Part shown: positions 1 to 12,700 of the stretch, piece by piece
How the letters are laid out: each line of letters starts with the position of its first letter
How positions within the stretch are numbered: the first letter of the stretch is position 1
NCBI GenBank assembly: GCA_027625915.1
Contig: JANTQA010000070.1
Span: 14,699,001 to 14,763,000 of the forward strand
Source: Anaeramoeba flamelloides
Lineage: Eukaryota > Metamonada > Anaeramoebidae
Reading direction: 5' to 3'
Length of the DNA: 64,000 bases
Position numbers and translations under genes: made by a program
The notes under the pieces: generated by a model
Told to the model about the DNA's origin: nothing
Database searches by the model: none
Seen by the model: only the letters and a program-made list of their open reading frames with translations

Positions 1-297
1 TTTTTGATATAATTTTTTTTTTTTATATATTGAAGAAATTGGGAAGAAATACTCCAAAGTCTTTCAATTTGATGATTTTAAATCAATTTTGAAAACTAAA
101 TTTCAATTTAAAGAAAAAAAAATCTAATTTGAAAATAATTTTAAGTTGGAACCGGGGATTTGGTATCTTTTTTTATACCTGTTTTTTTAAAAAAATTACC
201 ATGTTCTAAGAATTGAATTACAATTTTCTTTTTTTTGTCTTATTTTCTTTCAAATTAACATTTTTAAGGTTTTCCTAAAGTTCAATTTTTTTGTTAA
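1..297. other. AT-rich non-coding sequence
   Basis: No gene, RNA or clear repeat is seen. The stretch is A/T homopolymer-rich. Confidence 0.6.
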
Positions 298-1437
298 TTA
301 AGGGATTAGTTTCTCTCGACAAGAGGAAAAAATTGTAAAATATGTTATTGATGATATTATTTACTTTCGTATTTTGAATATTGGATCTACCTAAAAATTA
401 TGTTCTGTGAATAAACTGATAATAGAAAATTTTTTTTCAGTGAGATTAAATTTTTTTTTTCCATTTTTTGACAAAAAATAAACTCTTAAAATTATTCAAT
501 TTCTTAGAAGATAGACAATTTTTACCTGATATTTTACAATTTTCATCACAAATGCAAGATTAATTTTATTAATTCGATTTAATGATTATGAATTGATTTT
601 TTGTTTTTTTTTTCAAGATTATTAACTTTGAGTAAAAATAGATTACTCTTTTGTATTTTTTATCTAATATTAATATTAGTATAATCATAATAGTCTTCAT
701 AAATAATTTTTTCAAACAAAATGAAAATTTTACATATAAATTAAACAATTATTTGAATATGGAATTTGATTTTTGAAAAAAATATTTTCTGGAAGAATAT
801 TTCCAATTACGTAATTGAAACATAAAAATCCAAAACTCAGATTTTTATTTCAAATATGAATTCATTGGTTATAAAGATTCTTTTAAGTATAAAGAATCGT
901 TTTTTTAAAATAATTTTTCAAATTCCTTTATTTTTTTGTCTTTTTTTTTCGCTTTTTGAAAATTCCAAAATTACTTTTTCAAAATTTAAAACAATTAATT
1001 TTTTTTTCGAAAGTGATCTGAATTTAATCGAGAAATTTTAATTTAGTATAACTCAAATTCATATTTATACATAAAGGTGAACAATTAATTGTTATGTATG
1101 TTGAGATTTGGATCGAAAAATTTATTCTTGTAATTTCTCACAAAATTTTTGATTTGCTTTCAAAATCAATACTTTCCAATATAGAACTTTAAAAAATATA
1201 CACTTCATTCCTATGTTACAATAATGGTTAATAAAAATAATAGGTTACTTTTTATAGTTTTATATTGGAAAGATGTCAAATTTGGAACTCAAAAAACAGA
1301 CTCATTCTATCAAAATTGTTTAGCTGGTGTTAACTCATCGATTTCTGTTACTTAAACAGAATTTTCAAAAAAAATTTTTTTTTTCAGATCTCAAAAAGAT
1401 TTTCATTTTTTTTTTCAAAAAAATATTAGTCCCTTAA
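298..1437. mobile_element. candidate non-autonomous element with TTAA ends
   Basis: The interval starts TTAAGGGATTAGT and ends with the inverted form of TTAAGGGACTAAT, giving 11 of 13 matching end bases with TTAA at both outer edges. The same TTAAGGGA start opens the better preserved element at 48668-49606. The first 180 bases also resemble 61435-61600, so this belongs to a dispersed family. No transposase is visible inside; the 61-codon frame at 856-1041 is F/K/I-rich and looks like chance. The end match is short, so the boundaries are tentative. Confidence 0.35.
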
Positions 1438-2978
1438 AGAAAATATTTTTTGTAAAAGGAAAATTCTTAAAATTGTGAAAATTTACTACCTAAAAGAATT
1501 ATTTATTTACACTTTAAATTCGATTTTATTTGAGTAGATATTGAATAATTTTCACTCGGTACAGCTTCAATTTTAACCAATTTGGAGGTAAATTTTTGAT
1601 TCAAAAATTAGTTTAATCAAATTAAAAAACTTGAATAAAGTTATCAGGAGCACTAATTTAACCTTTACAAAACATTTCTAAAGATTTTTAATTTTATTTT
1701 TTATTTTGTTTAAAATTTTCTAATCAATTTCAAATTATGAGAAAAAGAACAAAAAAAACTTTATAAGAAGAACCTTGTATCAGGGTAAATACCTTTAGTT
1801 GCAAAATAAACCTAAAAATATTTTCCTTCATCTTTCCAAAATTTAAGTGAATCTCTATTGTTAAAAATTAATACCTTTTGAGTGGTTCATTGGGTTTATT
1901 TTAGGTTTGAACTTCTAAACAGAGATTTGTTTATTTTAATTCTTGGTTTTTCGGAAAGTTAAATGAAAATTTTGTTTAATTTATTTTAAAATTAACATTA
2001 TTTCAAATTGAAATTTGATCGATTGAATTCTCAAAATTTTAACCTTGATTGTACATTTTTGAATTGTGTTTCGAATATTTAAACTAATAAAACAACATCT
2101 AAACTCATTACTTAGTTTTTTTCTCTCAAACAATTTTTTTAAAAAAATACATTGTATCCGTCATTAAAGACATATATATACTTCTATTAACAAACAATAA
2201 AAAAAAAAGAAAAAAAACTAAAAATAAAAAAAAAATTTCAAAGTAAAAGGTCAACCAAACAAAAAAATATAAAAGAAATCAAAGTTAACAAAAGAATTTT
2301 GTGTTTTATTTTTTGGAGTTTTTTTTTTTTTTGTTTTTATTAAAATAAAGAGAAAGGATCAAGAAATAATCAAGAAATAATCAAGGTGAAAGATTTTGTT
2401 TTTTATTTTTTTCTTGGTTATTTTAATTTTAGTTCTTGTGTTTTTTTTTTCTTGAATTGGAAAGGACTAAAGAATAGAAAAGCAAGGAATATCAAAAAAA
2501 ATAGTTTATGTTTTCAAACAATTCAATCAAAAAAATTTTTTGGTGATTTGTTCTTGTTAGTTTTTTTTTTTTCTTTTTAGAGTTTTTACAAAAATGAATC
2601 TATATTCTGGTTTTTTAGGGATCTAAAAATTCCTTTGAACACAGAATTAAATTGAATAATTGTCAACCATTAATAAACCAAATAAATAGAATTAAGTGGA
2701 TCGAATTCAAAAAAAAAAACGAACGAAAGATTTTTTGATAATAATCTTAAAAAAAAAAATTAAACTTCGTAAAAAAAGTGTGGTTAAATTAATAAAAGAT
2801 AAAAAAACTTAAAAAAGGAATATCTTTTTGTTCGTAAACTCAAAAAAAAAAAAAAGTTATTTTTGTTTCTAACAAATCCAAAAGATTTGTTTTTTTTTTG
2901 TTTTTAATAGAAAATTTGAAAGAAAATAAATGAAAAAGAAACAAAATATAAAAATAAAATAGAAAAAGAAAATTACTT
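1438..2978. other. intergenic, no gene seen
   Basis: Only short F/K/N-rich frames occur (for example 2386-2580), which are expected by chance in such sequence. No motif, RNA or strong repeat is recognised. Confidence 0.5.
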
Positions 2979-3241
2979 TTATTGGGAATGTAAGGTTCTT
3001 TGAAAATGAATTCTTGGTTTCTTTTTCTTCAAGTATATTGTGTGTACTTGTGATTCACAATTTTGACAATACGAATTTCATATTTAGTGCAAAAAAAGTC
3101 TGCTTTTTTTTCTTCACATATTTCACAATTCCGAATTAAGGGTTCAACCGTTAATTGAATGTCTTTTAATCTTTTTGAATCTTTGTTTTTTCTTTTTTTT
3201 TTATTTTTTTTTTTTGACTGAGAGTTCTTTGATTTTTTCAT
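2979..3241 (-). pseudogene. B-box zinc-finger protein fragment
   Basis: From an ATG at 3241 the frame reads a very basic lysine-rich head followed by NCEICEEKKADFFCTK, the first half of a B-box zinc finger (two CxxC-type pairs). The second half, YCQNCESQVH, follows immediately but in another frame, so one frameshift splits the domain; reading ends at a stop near 2979. B-boxes bind two zinc ions and mediate protein contacts in TRIM-like proteins. The relic of a longer gene at 51406-52902 combines B-box-like sequence with coiled coil, filamin and TLDc domains, so this may be the head of a paralogue. No downstream domains are found beside it. Recognition of the B-box rests on Cys/His spacing only. 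Confidence 0.5.
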
Positions 3242-4439
3242 TATTAGGAATGGTTGATTTGTGAATTGAGGATAAGAATAAGATAAAAATTGAAAAAAAT
3301 TTAAATAAAAGGAAAATAAAAACAAAAAATAAAGTATTTTTTTAAGAATATTAATTAGTTCTTGTTTAAAATTGAACTTATTATTTTGATTTTTATGTTT
3401 TATTCAAAATTCCAACAATCTAGTGCTAGTAAAAAAAAGTGTATATTTTTGTAGTTTTTCGACATTTGTAGATCATAAGTAAATTTCAAAATTTTTTAAA
3501 TGAGTCTTAAAAAATGCCTACAAAGTTCAGTGGGCAACGCCTGAAATTAAGAATTTTTTTTGGCCCGAGTTCAATTTTCCATTTGATTTTTTTTCTATCA
3601 ATCACTAATAATAATATGTCTTTACGGACCGATTCCTGTATTTTTTTTGAATAATCTATGTTATTTTTATTTCAATTCTTAATTGAATTTTTAATCAGTT
3701 TAATTCAGTAAAACTCAATTACATTCAATTATACTCTATTTTTTTAATAATAATATCAATTTTTCATATTTTTTTTCTGTTCTATTGTAAACCTTTGCAA
3801 TTTTTATAATATTTATTTTATGAATAAATTTTCTCTTAAGAAAGTAAAACGAAAAAAATAACAAGTAGACATAAAAATATATATTTTAATTTTTTATTTC
3901 CATATAAAAATATTAGAAAAAAAATAAAATTTTAATATTTGAAAATAAAGATAATAATAAATATTTTTTTTATTTAAAACCCAATAATGTTTGGAAAAGG
4001 AAAAAAAAAACATTTAAAGCAAATTAATATTTTCCCAGCAAGGAAAAAATAACCAACAAATGTGAATAGTCCCCTGATTATTTTGATCTCTCTTCACAAT
4101 TGCCATTCCACCCTTTTTTAAAATATAAATAAACTTGTATTTTAATAATTAAATTCAATTTTTGAGAAAAATCGCCAAATACTTCATAATTTAACTTGAA
4201 CCTTAAGTTTGAACAGGTATTAGCATCAAAATACTTAATTTTTAAAAATGTTGTTAGAAGAAGTTAAAAAAAAATTTGAAAGGTATCAAATTGGCAAAAA
4301 AACCAATTAACCAAAAAAAAAAGTTTTAAAAGATTCACAAATAAAAAAACAAGTTTTAAAAGCATTCTAAATTCCAAAAAATCAAATTATTTTAAAAAAA
4401 AATCAATTTCTAATTTTATGAATTTCGAAAAGACTAATT
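3242..4439. other. intergenic, no gene seen
   Basis: A/T-rich sequence with homopolymers; no coding frame or repeat is supported. Confidence 0.5.
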
Positions 4440-5412
4440 TCTTCAATTGAAAACAAATTGTTTTCTTTAAGTATACAATCAATCTAATTCAATTTAATCT
4501 AATTTATAGTGGTTATTTGAAACCCTAAAAATCGAAAAATTTTAGCTTTTGGAACATTCTTTAGAAAAAAAACATATTTGAGAAAATAGTAAAAAAAAGA
4601 ATGAAAAAATCTTCAAGATCTCAAAAAGCACCCAAAGAGAGACACTTCAAAACTGACATAACTAAACCCCGTTCCAAAAATTTGGACACACCCAATATCA
4701 AAAATAGGCAAAATAAAACCCAATTTATTGTATTTTTCCAAACGTAATATAAAACCACATTTAAGTTACCCAGTATTAATGTTTTAATAAGTAATCCATT
4801 TTAACCCAAATAAAAGAAAAAAATATAAAACTCAAAAATAAAAACAGGTGTGTCCAAAATAATGAAACGAGCTGAACAAAAAATGTATTGGTAAATTTGT
4901 TGAAATTTCACCAACAATTGTTGATCGATCAAATGTTAAGATACCATCTACCAATTGTATGTGATTTTCCAATTTAACACACTCAACACTAACCTTCTAT
5001 CAACCATCGAAAAAAAATTTCTAGATCTAACGAAACAGATTACGTAACTGCAAAAAAGGAAATGAAAACAAAACAAAAAAGACAAAAAATGAAATTGTTT
5101 GTAAAATCAAAATTCTTTCCAATTTGAATTCAAAGTGCAGTAATGATGTTCTTTCCACTGTTTAAACTGTGTCCAAATTTTTGGAATCTAGTTTATTTTC
5201 AAAATTATAATTCACAACCGTTCAAATTGGGAATTGAGTGTTGGTTTTTTGTACTTTCTTCTAAAAATGTCATCTTTTTTGATTATTGCTTTTTGGAGAT
5301 CGATCGAGCTTCGCATGTTGATTAGTTTTTGATTGTTATTAGACACTTATAAAAATTACTAAATTTTTTTAATCCATTTCAAAACATTATTTTTACTCAT
5401 AATGACCCAACC
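4440..5412. repeat. dispersed repeat shared with the 61-62.8 kb region
   Basis: Three blocks (about 4480-4640, 4875-5130 and 5285-5430) closely resemble 62374-62540, 61045-61320 and 62660-62830. The order of blocks differs between the two places, so copies have been rearranged or are pieces of a longer repeated unit. The Tc1-type MITE at 4667-4871 separates the first two blocks and is absent from the 61-62.8 kb copy. No protein is recognised. Confidence 0.6.
4667..4871. mobile_element. Tc1/mariner-type MITE
   Basis: The left end carries AATTTGGACACACC and the right end, inverted, ATTTTGGACACACC, with CGTT..CA farther out on both sides. TTTGGACA-type inverted ends are typical of Tc1-like elements. 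At about 205 bp, with no coding capacity, it is a non-autonomous copy. It splits a dispersed repeat whose other copy lacks it, which supports insertion. The exact TA flanks are not clear. Confidence 0.6.
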
Positions 5413-5975
5413 CTTAAGGTTTACAATTCCTGAAATTTGAAATAAGATTATCTTGTGTCGTTTGTTGTGGTTTGTTAATTTGTTTCTTATCTGATCGATC
5501 TTGTTCTTGGTATGGATTCAAAAGTGGTTCAAAATGTTAATTTTTGACAATTTATTTTTTTTTATTTCCTAAATCGGAATTGAAGAGTTTAAGATTAATT
5601 GGCTGGAATTTAAGTTATAAAAAAATGTTGTTTGTAGGTTGTTGATTGAAATTTTTAATTAAGTTTAGTTTTATTGTAGGCTTTTAAAAAATTTTATTTT
5701 TTCATTTGGTTAATTGACAAAAAAGTAAATAAAGGTTCTTTTCTACAACCCAAAATTCAAAAGTTATTCTTGAACACCTATCAGTTTATTAATCTTAAAC
5801 TCTTCAATTCGGATTTCGGAAAAAAAAAAAATAAATTGTCAAAAATTGCCATTTTGAACCACTATTGAAAACTCATATCAATCACAAGATAGATCAGCTA
5901 AGAAACAAATTAACAATTCACTGAACCCTACACCAGATAATCTTTTTTCAAATTTCAGGGATTGTAAACCTTAAG
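5413..5975. repeat. foldback element with ~190-bp inverted arms
   Basis: The left arm (about 5413-5605) and right arm (about 5785-5975) are inverted copies: the left opens with CTTAAGGTTTACAATCC-like sequence and the right closes with its complement. Arms share blocks such as AAGTGGTTCAAAATG and GAAGAGTTTAAGATTAA. A 180-bp AT-rich spacer separates them. The arms have diverged by many substitutions, so this is not recent. It could form a long hairpin; no transposase is present. Confidence 0.65.
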
Positions 5976-7192
5976 CTATGTAAATTTATTTTAACAGTTA
6001 AATGGGTACTTTTTGGTCAAGAAATAAGAAAACGCCTTCAAGAGAGTTGTAAAAGAAAATGATCTGTAATTGAGAACAATAATTAAAAAAAAGTTTATTT
6101 CTCTTTTGTTTTTTCTTTCTTCTTCTTCTTTTTTTGGTAATGGTATTCTTAAATTTTGGTTTTGTTAAGTTTTAAAAAAGGGTTTTTTGACCAAATAGTA
6201 AGAAAAAAAAGATGGATCTTTAAAATTACCTTTTTTTTTTATTTTTTGTCGTTGGTTTAGTCGAATATCCATTGCTTATTGTTTTTGTCTTAAAAAAAAT
6301 TCCTCAAACATGCATTTTCGCATCTTCTTCTGAGCAAAATATATTATTTAAGCAGTGTTATCATAGTTAATTTTTTTGGACTCAATGTTTTCCATTATTT
6401 TGAATAATAAGAAAACAATAATAAAAGAAAAAGACAAAAAGAAAAAAATTTCAAAAAATGATTTCATCTGAATACAATAATAGAAGAGCTAGAAATAAAT
6501 ACATGTCAACAATTAAATTACCTGAGTCGTCTAAAAATGGATTAGTCTTCAATCATAAATAACTAGTTATAGATTTTTTTTTACGAAAAAATATTTTTTA
6601 AAACTAAAACCTCATAAAATTTCAATAATTAAATTGTATAAATCTCTAAAATTAAAACTAATATCTTAGTAATCATGTGTTCTAATTATTATAGTTCACG
6701 ATTAGGTACCAGTGTTTTTAATAATTGAGATTTTCTTTTGAAAAAAGTCTACATGAACCGGTCTTGAAAGGTATTTTTTTTATAAGAGAAGGAATTTTCA
6801 ACATAAAAGAACATTTTTAAAGTCTACTACACATTACAAAAGAAGTTTGATTGTGGATCAGAGTTTTAAGTAATTATTTTTTGAAAAAATATTGAATTCC
6901 AAATACAGGATTTGTCATAAAAAACATATTATTATTATAAAAGATTCGAAACATTATAAGATCTTTAAACAACCAAAAATAAACAAAATCTAAGTACTAA
7001 ACTAAAAACACAAAAGTTAAAAATAGTTAAAATATTTTTTTTTATATTTTTATTTTTGAAAAAAACAACAATTTTTTTATTCTCTCGAGATTAAAATGTT
7101 AAAAATGTTAAAGTAACCAAGATCGATGATCAATTGATAATTAAAATGAAGGTGTAAAAAGGTATGAAAATTGAAAATGAAAGAAAAAAGTA

Positions 7193-7193
<1 letters not shown>
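5976..7193. other. intergenic, no gene seen
   Basis: No supported coding frame, RNA or strong repeat is seen. Confidence 0.5.
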
Positions 7194-7243
<50 letters not shown>

Positions 7244-7709
7244 TCAAAAAAAAATAAAAAAAATAGCTTATAAAAATATAAATTTAGATAAAAAAATTGA
7301 TGATTCAAGTATAAAATTATCAGATCATAAAGCAATTATTAATATTATTCTTTTAGAGAAAGAAATTGAAATAAAAAAAATTATTTCTTGTAAAAATGAA
7401 GATTTATTTCAAAAAGAATTCAATAATTTTATAAATAAAAATAAATCACAAATAAATTTAAAAAATTTTAAAAATTTTCAAAATAAATTTCAAAATTATA
7501 TACAAGATATAAATAATATAAAACATGATGATTTTCAAGATTTAAAACTAATTTCAAATTTAATTTCAAATCCTCATTTTGTATTAAAAGATCCATTTCT
7601 AAAAAGTACATATCTTTACTTTCCAGAGTTATTTTTTTTTAACTCCTTATCAATAAATAATAATAAAAATGATATTTTTCAATTTTTTATGATTGTTATT
7701 TTTTGTTAA
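7194..7709 (+). pseudogene. endonuclease-like LINE remnant (no start codon)
   Basis: One frame is open for about 171 codons without an ATG at its head; it begins in an (ATA)n microsatellite read as isoleucines. The key sequence is IDDSSIKLSDHKAIINIIL, where the SDH motif matches the last catalytic block of apurinic-type endonuclease domains (endonuclease/exonuclease/phosphatase fold) of non-LTR retrotransposons. A following LLEKEIEIKKII... segment resembles the charged linker that precedes reverse transcriptase in LINEs. The rest of the endonuclease and any reverse transcriptase are missing. A host nuclease fragment is the alternative. The call rests on one motif and general layout. Confidence 0.35.
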
Positions 7710-7985
7710 TTTTCAATGAAAAATTATGATGTTTTGTGATAAGACATTTTTTGATTTTTTTTTCTGATATTTTTTGTTAATTTTTGTCAATTTTTTATGA
7801 TATTTATTGTCGACATATTTTGTCAATCAAAAAGGTGTCATAATTTATTTAGATGAGTTTTTTTGACAAATTTCTTGATAATTTTTGTTATTTTTTGTTA
7901 AATTTTCTTGTCATTTTTCAAAACTTTTGTCCGATTTTTGTGACATTTTTTGGTAATTCATGACAAAAATTTGTCGGACCTGTGT
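7670..7985. repeat. TTTTTGTCA/TTTTTGATA motif array
   Basis: Short words such as TTTTTTGATA, TTTTTTGTTA and TTTTTGTCA recur every 10-30 bases. A very similar array lies at 23520-23970 beside a transposase relic. Subterminal arrays of this style occur in CACTA and other DNA transposons; simple low complexity is the alternative. Confidence 0.4.
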
Positions 7986-9765
7986 CTTTGCAACTTAGAT
8001 TTAATTATTGTCACAAAATATTGATGTTTTCCAAAACATTTAGATTTTTTTTTAATAGTCCATATTACATCAAATTTAAATTTATTTTTTCTGTTTTTTG
8101 AGTAATTCTTTTCTTATTCAACTTTAATTGATGTTAAAGATCTTTATAATATTATTATTTTTTTACTCATATATTATTCTTAATTTCTTGGTATTTTTTG
8201 GGGACTAAATGCTATGTGTCTCTCGAGCTCAAAAATACAATTTTTTTAGAAGATCATTAATTTTTTCAAGTAAACGGAGAAAAAAACAAATACATAATAA
8301 GAAGACCTTATCTAAGTATAATTGTTTTATAAAATAATAATTTGCTGAATAGAATTATTATTTTTTCCTCAATTAAGTTCTGAGTAACCTGATCAAAATT
8401 GAATTATCCCTTATATTAACAATAAAAAAAAAAATCTATATTTTTTGTAAAAACTATGAACCGAATTTTTACCAAATTATTTATCTTTTGATAAGTTATA
8501 AAAATAAAGTTTAATTTTTGGATTTTCACTTTTTCACATTTTCTGAAAATGTGCACCAGATGGTATATTTTAGTATGCTATTTAATGAGTTTTTATTCAA
8601 CTTTTTGGTATTTTAGAGATATTAATTTGAAAAAAAAAAAAAAAGAAAAAAACATAAACGAATTATTTATATTCTTTTTCAAAATTTGGAATTTTTAATT
8701 GAGCAAGGTTAGTTTACAAAAATTGTCAATTTTTTTTTATTTTTTTTGTTTTTTATTGTGAATATTTTGAGATCTAGGGTTAGAGTTCAAATGAGAAATA
8801 TTGCTTTTAGTTTGATTCTTTATTTGGATAATTATAGTGAGTGTCTAACTAGTTTGTTGAGGTTGGTGGGAAGGGGATCGTTTATTTGCAATTGTTTGAG
8901 ATCTAGAACTTTAAATAAGGTGTTGTGAGTAGAATTTTTTATTGAATTTGGAATAGTATGATTCCACTTGTCTAACTTTACTTATGAAACAATATTTATA
9001 ATAAATTAAAAAAAATAATAAAAGTATCAATAAAATTATCGTTTCTTATCTTATCACAAGTAAAGAAACAAATTTGAAAATCTCGAAAAAACAAAATATG
9101 TTGTCTGATATTGTGCAAACAACATACTCAATCGAAAATTTTAGCTCACACACAAATTTGGATTAGTATTTTGATCAAAAATTTAAACTAAAATTACTAT
9201 TTTTGTACTATCCTAGCTTGTGTAATAGAATTTTTAAAAATCTTCTCTTCTTCCCAAAAAGAAATTTAAAAGGCATACTTTCATTTTTTTTATAAAACAC
9301 AACCAAAATTTATTATTGAATAAATTGTAAAATGAAACTAAATAAAAAAAAAAACAATCTTGAACAATTAAATAAAAATAAAATATTCATTGATCTTGAA
9401 AAGTAACCATACATATTTGATGATTCTATTAAAAGGTACTCTAGAATAACCCAAAATATACAATACCAAATTTTAGTTTTTAAAAATTTCCCAGTCTGTA
9501 TTAATAATATGTCTACCTTTAACGAAAAATCTTAGTAAAAAAACCCTCAAAAATCGACTTTTTTTTTTTTTTTTTGATTTTTGGATTTTTTATCAATAAT
9601 TTAAAAAATACTCTAATGATTGCTCCATTAAAAAAACAAACATTGTCAACACAAAAAATAAATGGTGTATCTAAAAAATTTTCATTTTTGAAAGTTGTTT
9701 CGGATTGTGTGGTTGAAAATGAAAAATCGTAAAAACAAAATCTGATTTAGTTTAACTTTAAGGGT
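7986..9765. other. intergenic, no gene seen
   Basis: Contains short F/L-rich frames only. This is the 3' side of the CRN-type gene that ends at 9766; no clear terminator motif can be named. Confidence 0.5.
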
Positions 9766-12700
9766 TTAATCTTTGTAATAAAATTTTGAAAAAAAAAAGG
9801 TAATAAATTCTTTGATTTCCTTATAATTTAACCATTTTTTCCTATATCTTTTAGATAACAGATCATTTATGTAAAGAATTTCTTTTTTTGTTTTTTGTTT
9901 TTTTTTTTGATCAGTTTTGGTATTGAAGTATTTATCAAATCTTTCTATGACATCATTTACATATGTTTCATAGTCAGAGTATTTATATCTTTTATCATTA
10001 GGAATGTAGAAGATTTGTTCATTTGTATAAAAATTTAAAAATGAGTTTATTAATATTTCAAGATCATCAGAAATTGAAAATTGATATTTTTTATGCGATT
10101 GTTTTTCAATCATACATCTTGGTCCAAGACAACAAGTGCCACCATGGAATTGATCTTGTTGATCTGTTTTTAAATAAGCTGAATCGAAATCAACTAATTT
10201 TGGAATATAGTCAAAAATAGAAACATTGGTGGTATTCGTATTCTTCTTTGTTGTTGTAAAATTCTTTTGATCATCATCTTCATCTTCATCTTCATCATCA
10301 TCATTATCTTTATCATCATGGTTATCAATTTTATTATTTTTAATTGTATTTTCCTTCTTTTCAACCATAATATTTGCAACACGAAGATCTCGATGAAAAT
10401 AATTCAAGGAATGAAGTTCCTGTACCATGTCAATTATAGCTAACCAAAATTTTTTATGATTAAAGTTTGGTAAGTTATTGGCTTTATTCAATTTTTTTTG
10501 TTTTTCTTGTGTCCATTCGTATGAAACCCAACCGGGAATACGATGATACAGCTTTGTTGATAAAAAGAAATTTTCAAGAATTGGATCATTATTATCATCA
10601 TTCAAATTAAAAAAAAGTTTATTTAAATTATCAAAATATTGTTCTTCTATTGGTTTCATTTCTCCTTCTCCTTCTCCTTCTCCTTCTCCTTCTGCTTTCT
10701 TTATTTTAGGATATAAAAAACTTTCATCTAAAAATCCTTTTGAAATCAAACTTTTACGATTTGAAATTTCTTGCTTGCAATTATTTAAAATTTTATAGAC
10801 ATCCATCCCAAAGAATTGTTTAAGTATTAAAACTTTAGGTGGTTCTATATTTTTTTCCTTTTGTTCTTTATTATTTGTTTGCTTTCTTTTTCCTTTTCCT
10901 TTTCCTTTTCCTTTTCCTTTTCCTTTTCCTTTTTCTGGTTTTTGTTTTTGTTTTTTGTTGAATTGTTTTTCTTCTATTTGTTTGGATTTATTAATCTCTT
11001 TTGATCTGGTTAATTTATAAACAAAGGCATAAGAACCTTTTCCTAAACATTGAGAAATGGAGTAATTAAAATTGTTAAATTTAAATTTCTGTAAACGAAA
11101 AAATTTTGCTTGAAAGTTTGTTGGATTTGAAAAAAATGCGATTGGAGATGAAATCAGTTTACTAATAATTGGTGGTTTAGAAGGAGATTTTTGAGATTCC
11201 ACTTCTTGGTATATTACTTGTAGTTGATTTAAATCAGTAAGAAATCCTATTATAGGTGTTTGAAGAAAGGACAAAGAATTTGCAAGTATTTTACAATAAT
11301 TTGCTGTTTGTGAGACTCCATTAGTAAATGATTTTTGTTTCATGTTATTCTTATTTTGAGATTTTGGGGAAGAAGGAAGTTTGACTTCAAATATTGCAAG
11401 TATTTTATTTGTTGGTATTTTGTTACAAGTGTTCTTGAACTTTCTCCAATAATTGAGGTATTTTTCAAATTGATTTTGATCTTTTTTATTAATTTCAATT
11501 AATTGATTCCAGACATGCATTTGTTCGTTTGGTAATGACACAATAATCTCTTTTTCTTTCCTTATCCTTTTCTTCGATTTCTTCGATTTCTTCGATTTCT
11601 TCGATTTGTTGATGTATTTATTGAAATATTTGTGAAATTTTTGATAAGATGTTGTAAACAATCTCCATTCAAAGAGATCCATTCTTTTGTTTCTTTCTCT
11701 TTCAAAAGAAAACTGGAAGGATTTGTCTACAATTAAAAAATCAGGTTTATCCTTATAAAATGCTCTTTGTTCAATTTCTCCTGTCCAAAGAAATCTTATA
11801 TCATCAAGATCTTTTTCAAAATGCAAGAAATAATCCATTAATTTGATTTGAAAGTCTTTTTCTTTTTCATATTTCCCCTTTGAAATCTCTGTTAATCGTT
11901 TGCTATTTTTGAATATTTTATTACTTTTATCAATTTTATTCTTGTACTTGTTATGGTTCTGGTTCTGGTTCTGGTTGTTTAAAGAGTGAACAATTTTTTC
12001 AATAATTTTTAGATCAAATTTTTGGAAATATTCTTGAATATCTCTTATTGGTATGGGTCCGTAAGTTGGAACATTTATTGTAGAAGAACTTGAATTTTTA
12101 GATGGTGTTCCCTTAATTTGAGAAATTTCACTTGATGATTTGAAATCTGACGCTGAATTTGAATCTTTCAAAGATAAATTGGTAAAATTATTTTGTATTT
12201 CTTTTTCTTGTTGTTCTAAAATTTCTTGTTCTTTTTCTTTAATTTCTTTTTCTTTTTCTTTTATTTGTTTTTCTTTTTCTTTTATTTCTTTTTCCTGTTC
12301 TAGAATTTGTTTTTTTTTTTCTTTAATTTCTTTTTTTGTTTCTTTTATTTGCTTTTCATTGTTACCTATTTGCTTGAATAATTTGTTTTGTTCTTGTGTG
12401 AAGTAAAAAAGATCATTTAGATCAATATTTTTGTCATCCAAGAATTTGTCCATCTTATTCAACCAATCAATAACTTCATCACCAAATCGTTTTTTTTCAT
12501 TCTTAATCAATTCGTTTAATTTCTTGTAATCTTTAAAAAAATCATTTTGTTTTTCTTTTGCGATTTGAAAAAAGATTTTATTTAATTTCTTTTCAATCTT
12601 TTCTTTTTTTTCTTGTAACTTTTGAAAGTTTTCATGTAACTTTAACAGTTCAACTCTCATACCTCGTAAATTTTTTTTGTCTTCTTTTAGTTCTTCTTTG

